64,000 nucleotides of DNA from KBS-83 sp051025295 (lineage in GTDB: Bacteria; Acidobacteriota; Terriglobia; Terriglobales; Acidobacteriaceae), in NCBI GenBank assembly GCA_051025295.1, contig JBMGJV010000002.1; one strand, 5' to 3'. Within the stretch, counting starts at the first letter, position 1. Each line of letters starts with the position of its first letter. The notes below the pieces were generated by a model that saw nothing but the letters and a program-made list of their open reading frames with translations, ran no database searches and had not been told where the DNA came from. Made by a program: the position numbers and the translations under genes. Below are positions 8,817 through 18,800 of this stretch, one piece after another.

Positions 8817-8875
8817 TTTAACGCGGCTATGCAAGACTCAGTATTGGCGCTGCTGCGCCGTACGGAGCCATATCG

Positions 8876-9898
8876 ATGTCGAGTCTCTTCAGCCGGTCCG
8901 CAGTGCTCACACTCACCCTTGCTGCTGCTTTTACCGCGCCCCTGCTGGCGCAGAACTATCACGTGCTCACACAGTGGAAGGTTGGCGGTGAGGGTGGATG
9001 GGACTACGTCGCCGTCGATTCTCCCGCGCATCGGCTGTATGTCACTCATGGCACGCGCGTCGAGGTGCTCGACACGGAGAGCGGCAAGACTGTCGGCGCG
9101 ATCACGGGGTTGACCGGTGTGCACGGTGTTGCGTTCGATGCCACCGGCAAGTACGGCTACATTAGCGACGGACACGCCAATACTGTTGTCGTGTTCGATC
9201 GTAAGACGCTCGCCAAGGTGACTAGCATTCCCGCGGGCAGCAACCCGGATGCTTTGCTGTTCGAGCCCTCTACCAGCACAGTCTGGGCATTCAACGGTCA
9301 CAGCAGCAATGCCACTGTCATCGATACGAAATCCAACAAAGTGGTCGCCACCGTCCCTCTGCCCGGCCGGCCTGAGTTCGCAGTCGCCGATGGCCAGGGC
9401 AACATCTACAACAATCTCGAGGACAAGGGCGAGATCGCTCACATCGATGCGAAGTCGCGCAAGGTGGTCGCCACGTGGCCTCTCGGCGCGGAATCGCCCT
9501 CTGGCCTCGCAATTGACACGGCCGCTCACCACCTCTTCGCCGTCTGCGACGGCAAGAAGATGGCCGTGGTCGATGCCAACACCGGAAAGGTCCTCGCGAC
9601 TCCGGCCATCGGCGACGGTCCGGATGCAGCCGGATTCGACTCCAAGCACAAGCTGGCCTTCTCCTCGAATGGTGACGGTACGCTGACCGTGATCGACGCC
9701 AGCAAGTCTGATTTCCCTGTGCTCGAGACCGTGAAGACGGAGCGTGGCGCTCGCACCATGATCTACGACGCTGCCAATGACCATATCTACCTGCCAACCG
9801 CGCAGTTCGGCTCACGTCCCGCAGCCACGGCGGAGAACCCGCGTCCACGCCCGTCCATCCAACCGGACAGCTTCACCGTCCTTGTGGTTGGCCGGTAA
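8876..9898 (+). CDS. Secreted YncE-like beta-propeller repeat protein
   Basis: The 340-residue protein has a signal peptide ending at FTAPLLAQ and then repeating blades of the 40-residue YVTN/NHL kind, for example DYVAVDSPAHRLYVTHG, GVAFDATGKYGYISDG, FAVADGQGNIYNNLEDKG and LAIDTAAHHLFAVCDGKK. This is the seven-bladed propeller family that includes YncE. These proteins are periplasmic or secreted; most have no assigned substrate. A GGAG ribosome site lies 8 bases before the ATG. It is 59 bases after the kinase, so it may be the last gene of the two-component transcript. A strong palindromic terminator follows. Confidence 0.85.
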   Translation: MSSLFSRSAVLTLTLAAAFTAPLLAQNYHVLTQWKVGGEGGWDYVAVDSPAHRLYVTHGTRVEVLDTESGKTVGAITGLTGVHGVAFDATGKYGYISDGHANTVVVFDRKTLAKVTSIPAGSNPDALLFEPSTSTVWAFNGHSSNATVIDTKSNKVVATVPLPGRPEFAVADGQGNIYNNLEDKGEIAHIDAKSRKVVATWPLGAESPSGLAIDTAAHHLFAVCDGKKMAVVDANTGKVLATPAIGDGPDAAGFDSKHKLAFSSNGDGTLTVIDASKSDFPVLETVKTERGARTMIYDAANDHIYLPTAQFGSRPAATAENPRPRPSIQPDSFTVLVVGR

Positions 9899-9918
9899 AC
9901 GTAAACTCATCTGAAGCA

Positions 9919-9944
9919 AAAGGCCAGCGCATGCGCTGGCCTTT
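9919..9944. terminator. Bidirectional rho-independent terminator
   Basis: A perfect 26-bp palindrome with arms AAAGGCCAGCGCA (9919-9931) and its complement (9932-9944) gives an A-run before and a T-run after the stem on either strand. It sits between the convergent propeller gene and the RND pump gene and can stop both transcripts. Confidence 0.85.
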
Positions 9945-9969
9945 ATATTTGCCCCTGTGCTTCGCGGGA

Positions 9970-12900
9970 TTATGGCTGCAGCGGCTCGTGGTGGCGCGTC
10001 ATCAGGTAGTAGATCACTGGCGTGACCAGCAAGCTGAGCACGATGGAGATTAGCAACCCGCCGATCACCGCGATTGCGAGTGGCTGCAGCATTTGCGAGC
10101 CAGAGCCCAGCGCGAATGCCAATGGCAGCATGCCGGAGATCGCAGCCACCGCGGTCATCACAATAGGGCGCAGTCGCCGCTGGGCAGCGTGCATCATCGC
10201 GTCGCGCGCAGGCGCGCCCTCCGCACGATACTTCTCATCCGCATCCAGCAGCAGGATCCCGTTCTTGGCCACGATCCCGATGATCATGATCAGGCCCATG
10301 AACGACGCAACGTTGAAGTTGGTCCGCGTGACGAGCAATGCGAGCACAACGCCGGAGATCGACAGCACGGACGACGTGAGAATGGCGACCGGTGCGGCGA
10401 AGTTGCGGAACTCTGTCAGCAGCACGCCGAACACTAACGCCAGCGCCAGGATGAGCACGCGCAGCAACTCACGGAACGACTGCTGCTGCTCCTGGTAAGT
10501 GCCGCCGTACTCCACGCGTACGCTGGCGGGCAGGTGCATCTGTTGGACCACCTGCTGCACTTTGCGGATAGCTGTGCCCAGGTCTGACCCCTCGAGACGG
10601 CCTGTGACCACCACCAACTGCTGCAGATTTTCTCGCCGGATCTCATTCTGCGGCGGCAGTTGCGTGATGCTCGCGAGCGAGCCCAGTGTCGCAAGTTTGC
10701 CAGTGGAGCTGTTGAACACCGTGTTCTCGATCGAGTCGAGTGAGCGGCGTGAGTCCGCGCCGAGCCGTACACGAATTGTGTACGGACGGCCGTTGGCGAT
10801 CAGTGGTGTGGTGGCCTCCACGCCATCGAGGATGGAGGTCGCGTCCTCCGCAACCTCGGCAGGTGTGAAGCCCAGTCGCGCCGCAACCGTCGGGTTCACG
10901 TCGAAGCTTGTCGCCGGACCGCTGATCGTGTTCTCGATCCCATTCTGTACATCTACGACGCCAGGGATCTTGCCGATCGCATCGCCGATCTGCGGCCCAA
11001 GCTGGTGGAGCAGGTCTGTGTTGGTCGTGAACAGTTTTATCTGGATCGGCTCTGGCGAGTTTGACAGGTCGCCGATCATGTCCTGCAGCACCTGGGTGAA
11101 CTCGACATCGAGCTCCGGCTCGGTCTTCTTCACCTCATCGCGGACGTCTGCGATTACCTCGTCGATGCCACGGCTCCGTTTGGCCTTGAGCTTCACGGTG
11201 AAGTCACCAGTGTTCGCCTCGGTCACGGCGGCAAGCCCCATCTGCAGACCGGTGCGGCGCGATGTGCTCTCGATCTCCGGTATGTCGCGCAGGATCTTCT
11301 CCACGTGATCGAGGACGCGGTTCGTCTCATTCAGCGAACTGCCGGCCGGCATGATGTAGTCGAGGACGAAGCCGCCCTCATCCATCTCCGGCAACAGATC
11401 GGAGCCGAGCTGTCCATACGCAAACCAAGCGCCCAGCGCGAGCAAGATGCAGAGCAAGCCGAGCAGCAGTGGACGGCTCAGCGCCCAGCTCAGCGCGCGT
11501 TCGTGCACCCGCATCACCCGCCCCATCATGCGGCCCGGCTTCTCATGCTCCGTCGGCGTCTGCTTATCACGATTGCGCAGGAGGACCAGGCTTAGTGCGG
11601 GCGTCCAGGTCAGCGCCAGCAAAAGCGAGGTCAATAGTGCGACAGTCATCGTGATCGCCAATGCGCGGAAGAACGACCCGGTCACCCCCGTGACTGCGAC
11701 CAGCGGCAGAAAGACAACGACCGGTGTGATGGTAGAGCCGATCAGTGGTCGTGTCACCTCCGCCAGCGCCTTGCGCACCGCCTGCACCCGCGACTCACCG
11801 GAATCTCGATGCAGCACGATGTTCTCGACGACCACAATGGCGTCGTCGATCACGAGCCCCACGGCGGCGGCCAGTCCTCCCAGCGTCATGAGGTTGAAGC
11901 TCTCCCCGATAATGCGGAGGAAGATGAAGGTCACCGTTATCGTGACAGGTATGACTAGCCCTGCAATGAGCGACGAGCTCCAGTCCGAGAGGAACCAGAA
12001 AAGGATGACGCATGCCAGCAGCAGACCGATCAGGATCGCGTCACGCACGCTCTTGATGCTGTCGCGCACCAGCTGCGATTGGTCGTAGTAGGGCTCGAAC
12101 TTCACGCCTGCCGGCAGTCGCTTGCGGAGTTGCGTGACTTCCTTATCGACGGCATCAGCTACCGCAACCGTGTTGCTCGTGGGCTGGCGCACGACGTTCA
12201 GCAGCACTGCCGATCTGCCGTTCGCCGTCACCACCGTGTAGACCGGCAGCACGTCATTCTGCACACTCGCGACGTCGGCAACGCGAACCGGCGCGCCATT
12301 CGGTGTCGTCTTTACGACCAGCTGACTAAGTTCCCGAGCATCGTGCACCTGCGCGCCGACCAGGCCCAGAATCAATTGGTGATTTGCCTCGTAGAGCCCC
12401 GGCGAGTCGATGATGTTCGATGTGTTGACGGCGTTCGCCAGGTCCAGGACCGTCACGCCTGCAGCCTGCATGCGCGCAAGGTCCGGCACCAGGTGATACT
12501 CCGGCACCTTGCCGCCCTGGACCGTGACCGTGCTCACGCCCTCCGTACGATTCAGCGGCGGTTTCAGCTCGTAGGTCGCCAGTTCCCACAGTGCCGTCTG
12601 CGACATGGTGTCCGATGTCAGGCTGTAGCCCAGGATCGGGAAGGTAGCAAACGTTAGCTTGTTCGTCGTGATCTTGGCCGTGGGTGGAAGCGACTGCTCC
12701 ACCTTGCTCAGCGCTGCATCGACAAGCTGCAGCGTCTGATACATATCAGCGCCCCAGTTGAAGAACAGGCTCACTTCGGCCGATCCGCGGCTGGTGGTCG
12801 AGCGAACCGTCACCAGGCCGGGCACGCTGTTCACGGCGTCCTCGATCGGCTTCGTGATCACCACTTCCATCTGCTCGACCGGCATCACTCCGTTGTCGAT

Positions 12901-13098
12901 GCCGATCACCACCCGGGGGAAATTTGTCTCCGGAAACACCGAGATCGGCACCTGCGTCGCAAGGTAAATTCCCGCGATCGCCGCAATGATGACAAAGAAG
13001 AAGATGGTGCTGCGGTAGCGCAGAAGCCAGAAGCGACGTTCGGCTGGCTGCTCTGCAGAGGCCTCAACGCTGGCCGGGGGCAGGGCGTGCGTCGTCAC
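9970..13098 (-). CDS. RND-family efflux pump, inner-membrane permease
   Basis: The 1042-residue protein is a full-length AcrB/MdtB/CusA-type proton-driven exporter with 12 expected membrane helices and two large periplasmic loops. The N-terminal helix is followed by QVPISVFPETNFPRVVIG, typical of HAE1-type pumps. The helix-4 proton-relay region GGLAAAVGLVIDDAIVVVENI carries the paired Asp residues. LPLAFALGSGSQMLQPLAIAVIGGL appears near the C-terminus. The GTG start overlaps the adaptor stop as GTGA. Substrate class (drug, detergent or metal) cannot be set from sequence alone; the Met/Asp metal path of CusA is not evident to me, so a drug/multidrug role is favoured. Confidence 0.93.
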   Translation of the reverse strand: MTTHALPPASVEASAEQPAERRFWLLRYRSTIFFFVIIAAIAGIYLATQVPISVFPETNFPRVVIGIDNGVMPVEQMEVVITKPIEDAVNSVPGLVTVRSTTSRGSAEVSLFFNWGADMYQTLQLVDAALSKVEQSLPPTAKITTNKLTFATFPILGYSLTSDTMSQTALWELATYELKPPLNRTEGVSTVTVQGGKVPEYHLVPDLARMQAAGVTVLDLANAVNTSNIIDSPGLYEANHQLILGLVGAQVHDARELSQLVVKTTPNGAPVRVADVASVQNDVLPVYTVVTANGRSAVLLNVVRQPTSNTVAVADAVDKEVTQLRKRLPAGVKFEPYYDQSQLVRDSIKSVRDAILIGLLLACVILFWFLSDWSSSLIAGLVIPVTITVTFIFLRIIGESFNLMTLGGLAAAVGLVIDDAIVVVENIVLHRDSGESRVQAVRKALAEVTRPLIGSTITPVVVFLPLVAVTGVTGSFFRALAITMTVALLTSLLLALTWTPALSLVLLRNRDKQTPTEHEKPGRMMGRVMRVHERALSWALSRPLLLGLLCILLALGAWFAYGQLGSDLLPEMDEGGFVLDYIMPAGSSLNETNRVLDHVEKILRDIPEIESTSRRTGLQMGLAAVTEANTGDFTVKLKAKRSRGIDEVIADVRDEVKKTEPELDVEFTQVLQDMIGDLSNSPEPIQIKLFTTNTDLLHQLGPQIGDAIGKIPGVVDVQNGIENTISGPATSFDVNPTVAARLGFTPAEVAEDATSILDGVEATTPLIANGRPYTIRVRLGADSRRSLDSIENTVFNSSTGKLATLGSLASITQLPPQNEIRRENLQQLVVVTGRLEGSDLGTAIRKVQQVVQQMHLPASVRVEYGGTYQEQQQSFRELLRVLILALALVFGVLLTEFRNFAAPVAILTSSVLSISGVVLALLVTRTNFNVASFMGLIMIIGIVAKNGILLLDADEKYRAEGAPARDAMMHAAQRRLRPIVMTAVAAISGMLPLAFALGSGSQMLQPLAIAVIGGLLISIVLSLLVTPVIYYLMTRHHEPLQP

Positions 13099-14411
13099 TT
13101 GTCGTCGTCCTTGTCTTTCGTGCCGGCCCCACTCTTCGCGCCTGCGGCCTCCTCATCGTCCGCTGCTCCCACCTTCACCTTGGTGCCCTCGTCGAGTGCG
13201 TAGTTCCCGGTCGTGATCACCATGTCGCTCGTGCTCAGACCGCTTGTGATCTGCACGTCTTTTCCATCGGTGATGCCGACTGCAACCGGCTTGCTATGGG
13301 CCGCACCATCGGGCCCGATCACCATCACGGTCCGGCTACCGTCCTGCTTCGTCAACAGCGCAGCCGTTGGCACCGTAAGCGCATGCAGCGCGCGCCGGCC
13401 CACGATGTTGGCATGCACCGGGGTGCCTACCTTCAGTGCGCTGCTCTTATTCTCGACGCGCAACCAGATCTCCACCGTGGTGCTTCCCGGATCGAGGGCC
13501 GGACTGATCAGTGACACCTTGGCGGGCACCGGATCAGCCACGCCGGGGACCGTGAGTGAAGCCGCATCGCCCAGCCTCATCTGCTGTGCGAGCTGCTGTG
13601 CCAGGTGCAGCTTCGCGAGCAACGCGGAGGTGTCCATCACCGTCAGCAACGGCGCTCCAGCCGCGGCCGTCTCACCAGCAAAGAGTGGACGGTCTGTGAC
13701 CACACCAGCGATCGGGCTGCGGATCTCCGAGTACGACACCTGCGCGGCTGCGCCCAGATACTTTCCTTCAGCGGAAGTGAGCTGTCCCTTGGCTGCTTCG
13801 AGCGCGGCTTGGCGGCTCACACTCTGCATTGAGGCTAGGTGCTTGGTCGCCGCGTCAAAGGTCGCCTGCGCCTGCACTAACCCAGCCTGCGCCGTGTCCA
13901 GATCGCGCCCCGGGATGGCGCCTTCGGCGAACAGCTGCTTGCGGGCGTTCACGATGCTTTGGTTCAGGTCGAGGTTCGCTTTCGCCTGGTTCACGTCGAG
14001 CTGCGCCTTCTGGTAGTCCTCCGGTACTTGCGCCTGGGTAGCGGTCGCGTACGTTGCCTGGGCGGCGGTATAGGCGCCGCGGTTGTCAAGAGCCGCGGCA
14101 CTCAGGTCACGATTCTCAAGTGTGGCCAGCAACTGTCCCGCTTTTACGTGTGCGCCTCGCTGTACATAGAAGCGCCGCACTGGCGCGCTGATCTTCGGCG
14201 CGATGGCCGACTGTGCCAGCGGCGCGAGCACCGCGTCCGCCGGAATCTGCTCTGCCAAGTCGGCGATCTCCGGATGTTCTGCTTGCACGGTCACCAGCGG
14301 TGCTGGCGTCGCTTCCTTTTTGCTACATCCGGTCAGCATGGAAGCTTGCAGCAGGGCGATGCCGAGCACGCTGCAGCCCAGCAAAAATTGTCCGGCTCTC
14401 GTCATGGTCAC
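13095..14411 (-). CDS. RND efflux periplasmic adaptor (membrane-fusion lipoprotein)
   Basis: The 438-residue protein bridges the RND pump and TolC. It begins with a lipoprotein signal whose lipobox is MLTGC, so Cys near residue 29 would be lipidated and anchored to the inner membrane. The barrel-sandwich (lipoyl) half-motifs ISAPVRRFYVQRGAHVKAGQ and SEIRSPIAGVVTDRPLFAGE flank a long coiled-coil hairpin rich in Ala, Gln and Asp. The tail is Lys/Asp-rich (TKDKDDDK). The frame opens at GTG 14411, which overlaps the TolC stop and has an AGGA site; an ATG six bases later is an alternative. Confidence 0.92.
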   Translation of the reverse strand: MTMTRAGQFLLGCSVLGIALLQASMLTGCSKKEATPAPLVTVQAEHPEIADLAEQIPADAVLAPLAQSAIAPKISAPVRRFYVQRGAHVKAGQLLATLENRDLSAAALDNRGAYTAAQATYATATQAQVPEDYQKAQLDVNQAKANLDLNQSIVNARKQLFAEGAIPGRDLDTAQAGLVQAQATFDAATKHLASMQSVSRQAALEAAKGQLTSAEGKYLGAAAQVSYSEIRSPIAGVVTDRPLFAGETAAAGAPLLTVMDTSALLAKLHLAQQLAQQMRLGDAASLTVPGVADPVPAKVSLISPALDPGSTTVEIWLRVENKSSALKVGTPVHANIVGRRALHALTVPTAALLTKQDGSRTVMVIGPDGAAHSKPVAVGITDGKDVQITSGLSTSDMVITTGNYALDEGTKVKVGAADDEEAAGAKSGAGTKDKDDDK

Positions 14412-15790
14412 AGCGTTCCTGTCAGCGTCTGCAGCGTTGCCAGAGCCGTCTCGTAGCGAACCACACCATCTTCGCGCGCGTTCTCCGCACCCGTCAGCGC
14501 CGTCTGCGCGTCCACCACCTCAAGCACGGTCGCCTCACCGGCGGTGTAGCGCAGCTTCGTGAGTCGCAGGCTTTCGGCGGCTGTCTGCACACTGGTGGCG
14601 AGTGACGCAGCCTGGCGCTGTGCTTCGGCTGCTTCGGCGTAATCCTCTTCCAGCGCAGCCACAAGCCGCCGCTGCGTGTTCGTCAACACAGTCTTCGCTA
14701 CATCGCGTCGGATTTCTTCCTGCTTCACGCGATGCGGCGTTGCCAGCCAATCCCAGATAGGTATATCGACGGTCGCTGTCACCGCGTAGCCGAGATTGCG
14801 GATGCCATTCGGCCCGTTTGCCGCGAACTGTGCCGCATCGATGCCATAGCTGTAGTTCAACTGCATGTCTGGCAGATACGCCGCCTGCGCCCCGAGGATG
14901 GATGCGCTGCTGCCACGCACAGAGGCGAGCGCACTCTCCAACTCAGGATTGTGCGCCGACGCTCGCGCCTCCACATCCTGCCGCTCCGGCATTCCAGGCA
15001 GTGCTGCCGCATCACTGACGGCGTAGGGCGTGCGCGGGTCCGGGAACAGCAGCACGCCCAGGTCCAGCCGCGACCGTTCAGCCGCCAGTCGTGCATCGGC
15101 CAGATCGCGCTCCCGTTGCTGCTGCTGCAGCTCTGCCTTCACCACATCCGCGTGCGCCGACTCCCGCGCGCTTTCGCGCTTCTGCGTCAAATCGGTGAAG
15201 CTTGCTGCCTCCTGTGCTGCGCGCTCCGCTACGTGTACTTTGTGCTCGCTCGCTGCGACCGTGTAGTAGAGGTTCACGACTGTCGATACAAGTCCGCGCC
15301 GTGCCACTTCCTGCTCCGCCCGCGCCCGCGCCGCCGCCGCACTCGCCAGCCGAAGATCCGCGATGCTCTTCAATCCAATCGTCTCCGTGACGGATGCTTG
15401 GCTGACGTACTCATGGACGGAGTTATTCGCGATGAAAACGACAGGCGTGGGGATCGCATTGTTCGCCGCCGTCGCCGCAGCACTTGCGCCGGTTCCTTGC
15501 GTGTAGAGAAACTGGTTGTGGTAAACCGCATTCGGCAGCAGTCCAGCGACGGCAATGGAGCGATCCAGACCCGCAATTCTGGCATCGGCACGAGCGATAG
15601 CAAAGTTAGGTTCGTTCACCTGCGCGCGCTTGATCGCGTCCTCAAGCGGAACGACATTTGCTGCGGACGCAGTTGCAGATGCTGGCGGAATCTGCGCAGG
15701 AGCGCTCAAGATTGGCAGGCACAGCACCGTGGCTGCTGCAGTGAGCGCGGACAACGCGCCGCGGCCGGATGTCCTGTAAAGCCGTTCCAT
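14408..15790 (-). CDS. TolC-family outer-membrane efflux protein
   Basis: The 460-residue protein is the outer-membrane channel of the tripartite pump and the first gene of the operon. It has an N-terminal signal peptide (cleavage near PILSAPAQ) and the duplicated alpha-helical OEP repeats, with LEDAIKRAQVNEPNFAIARA at the start of the mature domain and a second half rich in long Ala/Gln/Glu helices ending LRYTAGEATVLEVVDAQTAL. That last motif is typical of the second OEP domain. The stop overlaps the adaptor start (GTGA). A 17-bp palindrome lies about 50 bases upstream. Confidence 0.92.
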   Translation of the reverse strand: MERLYRTSGRGALSALTAAATVLCLPILSAPAQIPPASATASAANVVPLEDAIKRAQVNEPNFAIARADARIAGLDRSIAVAGLLPNAVYHNQFLYTQGTGASAAATAANNAIPTPVVFIANNSVHEYVSQASVTETIGLKSIADLRLASAAAARARAEQEVARRGLVSTVVNLYYTVAASEHKVHVAERAAQEAASFTDLTQKRESARESAHADVVKAELQQQQRERDLADARLAAERSRLDLGVLLFPDPRTPYAVSDAAALPGMPERQDVEARASAHNPELESALASVRGSSASILGAQAAYLPDMQLNYSYGIDAAQFAANGPNGIRNLGYAVTATVDIPIWDWLATPHRVKQEEIRRDVAKTVLTNTQRRLVAALEEDYAEAAEAQRQAASLATSVQTAAESLRLTKLRYTAGEATVLEVVDAQTALTGAENAREDGVVRYETALATLQTLTGTL

Positions 15791-15840
15791 CGAGATTCGA
15801 CCTTAACCTAACCACATTAATTCAGCCTGAAGCCTGCCGC

Positions 15841-15857
15841 GTCGCTCACTGAGCGAC
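15841..15857. promoter_or_regulatory. 17-bp palindrome upstream of the efflux operon
   Basis: GTCGCTCA and TGAGCGAC flank a single base. The site spans the stop codon of the GH2 gene and lies 51-67 bases upstream of the tolC-like start, the usual distance for a TetR-type operator. It could equally be a weak transcript-end hairpin for the GH2 gene, though no T tract follows. Confidence 0.3.
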
Positions 15858-18800
15858 CGACGCCGAGACGGGCTGCACATTCCAGCCCGTCAATTCGATC
15901 TGCAATTGCTTGCCGTGCGCCGACTCGAGCGCGTCAATTGTGATCTCGCGCGATTCGCCCGGCAGCAATGAGATGTAGTTATCGCTGTAATAGGCCGGCA
16001 GCACCGGCGAATCTGCTGCAGAAAGCAGCGTCACCTTGGCCGCGAGTGCCGGGGCGGTGCCGCTGTTGTGCAGTGTTACTCGCAGCGTGCCCGCCCTGTC
16101 TCCGCGCGCCGCGGCGATCGAGACTGGCGCGGCCGACATGCGTGTCATGGCCCGGTACCCGGACTCCTTTGCTGCCAGCCAATAAGTGTTTTCGGAGAGA
16201 AGGCTGCCGTCCGAGCCGCGCAGCTCCAACCGGATCAGCACCGCCGCATCTCCCATCAGCGGCGTCAGTTCGAGGGCAAAGCCCTGGGTCGCGACGTCTG
16301 CTGCGGCATCGATTTCCGCATCACGAGTCAGCAGCGCTTTGCCATCGAGGCTATACACCCGGGCCGAGAGCTTCAGGCCCGGTCTTGCCTCGGTCGTCAG
16401 ATTCGCCACAGACACGGTTGCGTTTGCTGGATTGAGCTGCACATGCAGCGCTTCGCAGGCCTTCTTCGTCCCGTAGTACGAAGCCTGCGTGTCGTAGTCC
16501 GACGTATAGATCTCCCACATCGTGCTCGGCCACGCCGGATGAGTCATCCACAACAGACGTCCGCTGTTCGGCGTCCAAAGGTGCGCGCTCATACCTTCGA
16601 AGATGGCGCGATGATCGACGTAGTTCATCATCTGCGCCTTGCGCACGTAATCGTCCAGGCTCGTCGCCGCGCCGAACTGCGCCTCCATGTGTTCGTTGAA
16701 GGTGGACACGTCGCCGTTCCCCGCCTGGTGCCAGTCGTGATACGCCCAGTCATCACTGACTGGCCAGCGATCCGCCTGCGGCAGCCAACGATCAAACCAC
16801 TGCCGCGTCGGCAGTGACGGCGTGCCCGTCTCGACAGAGAATCCAGCATTCAGCTTGGTGTAGTAATCGGCAGGATCCTGATAGGAGTACGGTCCGCTCT
16901 GCTGCAGGTTCACCTCGTTCGAGCTCGGCGAGTAGTAGCGAGTGCCGTCAAGCGTGTGGATCAGGTGAATCAGCCCCTCATTGATGACGGGCTGTGGCAC
17001 GCCTTCGTTCCGCCCGCACCACAGCACGATCGATGGGTGATTGCGGTATCGCAAAATCGTGTCGCGCGCGTTGTCTAAGAAGAGTTCCGGGTCCTGCGCT
17101 TCGATGTTGTAGTTCTGCGTCGAGTCCCAAAAGTCGTTCCACACCATCAGCCCATATTCATCCGCGAGCTGGTAGAACGTCTCCTCCGTGCTCTGCCCCA
17201 CCCAGTTCCGAATGATGTTCAGCCCGGCATCGCGATGCAGACGAAAGTAGGGCTCCAGCCGCTCTCGTGAAACTCGCTTGCGGGCATCGTCCATGCCCCA
17301 GTTGCCGCCGCGCGCCGCAATGCGCACCCCGTTCACGCGGAGAACAAGGTACGGCGCGGCAGCACGATCACTCATCTCGTGCAATGACGACGCGTCCTCT
17401 TGACCAGCAACGATCGATGCAATCCCCTGTGCCGTCCCGTGCTGGTGCGAGATCACGCGCATGCCCTCGTGCGAGACATCCACCGCTGGTCCTGCGCGGT
17501 CTGCGTCGTCTGCCGGTGTGTAGTCCACGCGGCGGATCGCGCCGTGCTCGTCGAACAGGCTCAGTTCGTAGCTCACCTCGCGCACGCCGAACTGGGATAC
17601 CGTCGCGCTGCTTGCTCCGGCCTCGTCTGTAAACGTCACGCGCAAGTGATAGAGCTCTGGCTTGCCGTAACCGTTCGGCCACCATAGACGAGGGTGCTGC
17701 AGGTGAAGTTGCGGCGTGTCCTTCGCAGCAAAGCGAACTGTCTGCTCTCCGGGGCCAACGCTGACCTCGCGCGAGATCTCGGCACCTTCAAACGAAACAA
17801 TCAGCCGTCCTTTGATCGTGTCGTGCCCGGCATTGTGCAGCGGCACCGTGATCGCAAGGTCCGCTTGCGTGGTGTCCAGCGCGCCTGTGGCCAGCCGCGG
17901 CAATCGCGTGATCACCTGGGGATCGCGGACTTCGACAGCGCCGCTTGGCAGGAGCCGCACGTCCTGCCACAGCCCGGTGTCGCGGTCCCGCTCTGCCGGG
18001 ATCCAGTCCCAGCCTTCGGTCGCGACGAACGTCGGCCCGTCCAGGCACATCGCGCCGCCGTTCTCACCCGGTCCGCCGAGGATCGATTGCTCCTGCGGAA
18101 TGCCGGGGTGCGGCGGAGGCGAAATGCGAATCGCCAGAGCGTTGGCTCCGCCGTCATGCAGCACGTCGGTGACGTCGAAGATGCCACGCTCGAACGCGCC
18201 AGTGACTTGCCCAACGCGCTTCCCGTTCAGCCAGACCTCGGCGTGATAGTTGATGCCCTCGAGCACCAGCGTGCGCCGCTCGCCTTTCACCTGCTTCGGC
18301 GCAGTGAACTCGCTGCGATACCAGTAGTCCTGCTTGTTCAGCGACTCGGGAATCGCGAGATTGTTCAACCCGTAGTCAGGGTCCGGATACACCCCGCGAT
18401 CGACCATCGTCGTCAGCACCGTACCGGGCACAGTGGCGGCCCACCACTCACCCGCGTGGAAGCCGGGCTGCGCGATCTGCTCTGCCGCTGCGCTCACCTT
18501 CGGTGCAGGCGTCAGGCGCCATCCGCCTTCGAACGTCCATCCGCCATCGCCATCTTTTCGCAGTGTCGTATGCGCAGGCGGCTCCGGCGCAACATGCGGT
18601 TCCGAGTACGGAGCGGCGCTGCGCGGCAGCGTCGCTGCATCCTGGGGCGCACTATAGCCAGCCTGTCCGCGCGTCTGCAACGGCCATGGCTTCGACGCCT
18701 CTTCGAATCCGATGAGCGATGCATCCGGCGCATGCTGCGCCATCGCGCGCATCTCGTCCGCACTCCTGGCGCCACGTGCGAGCGTCAGCAGCGCGATTCG

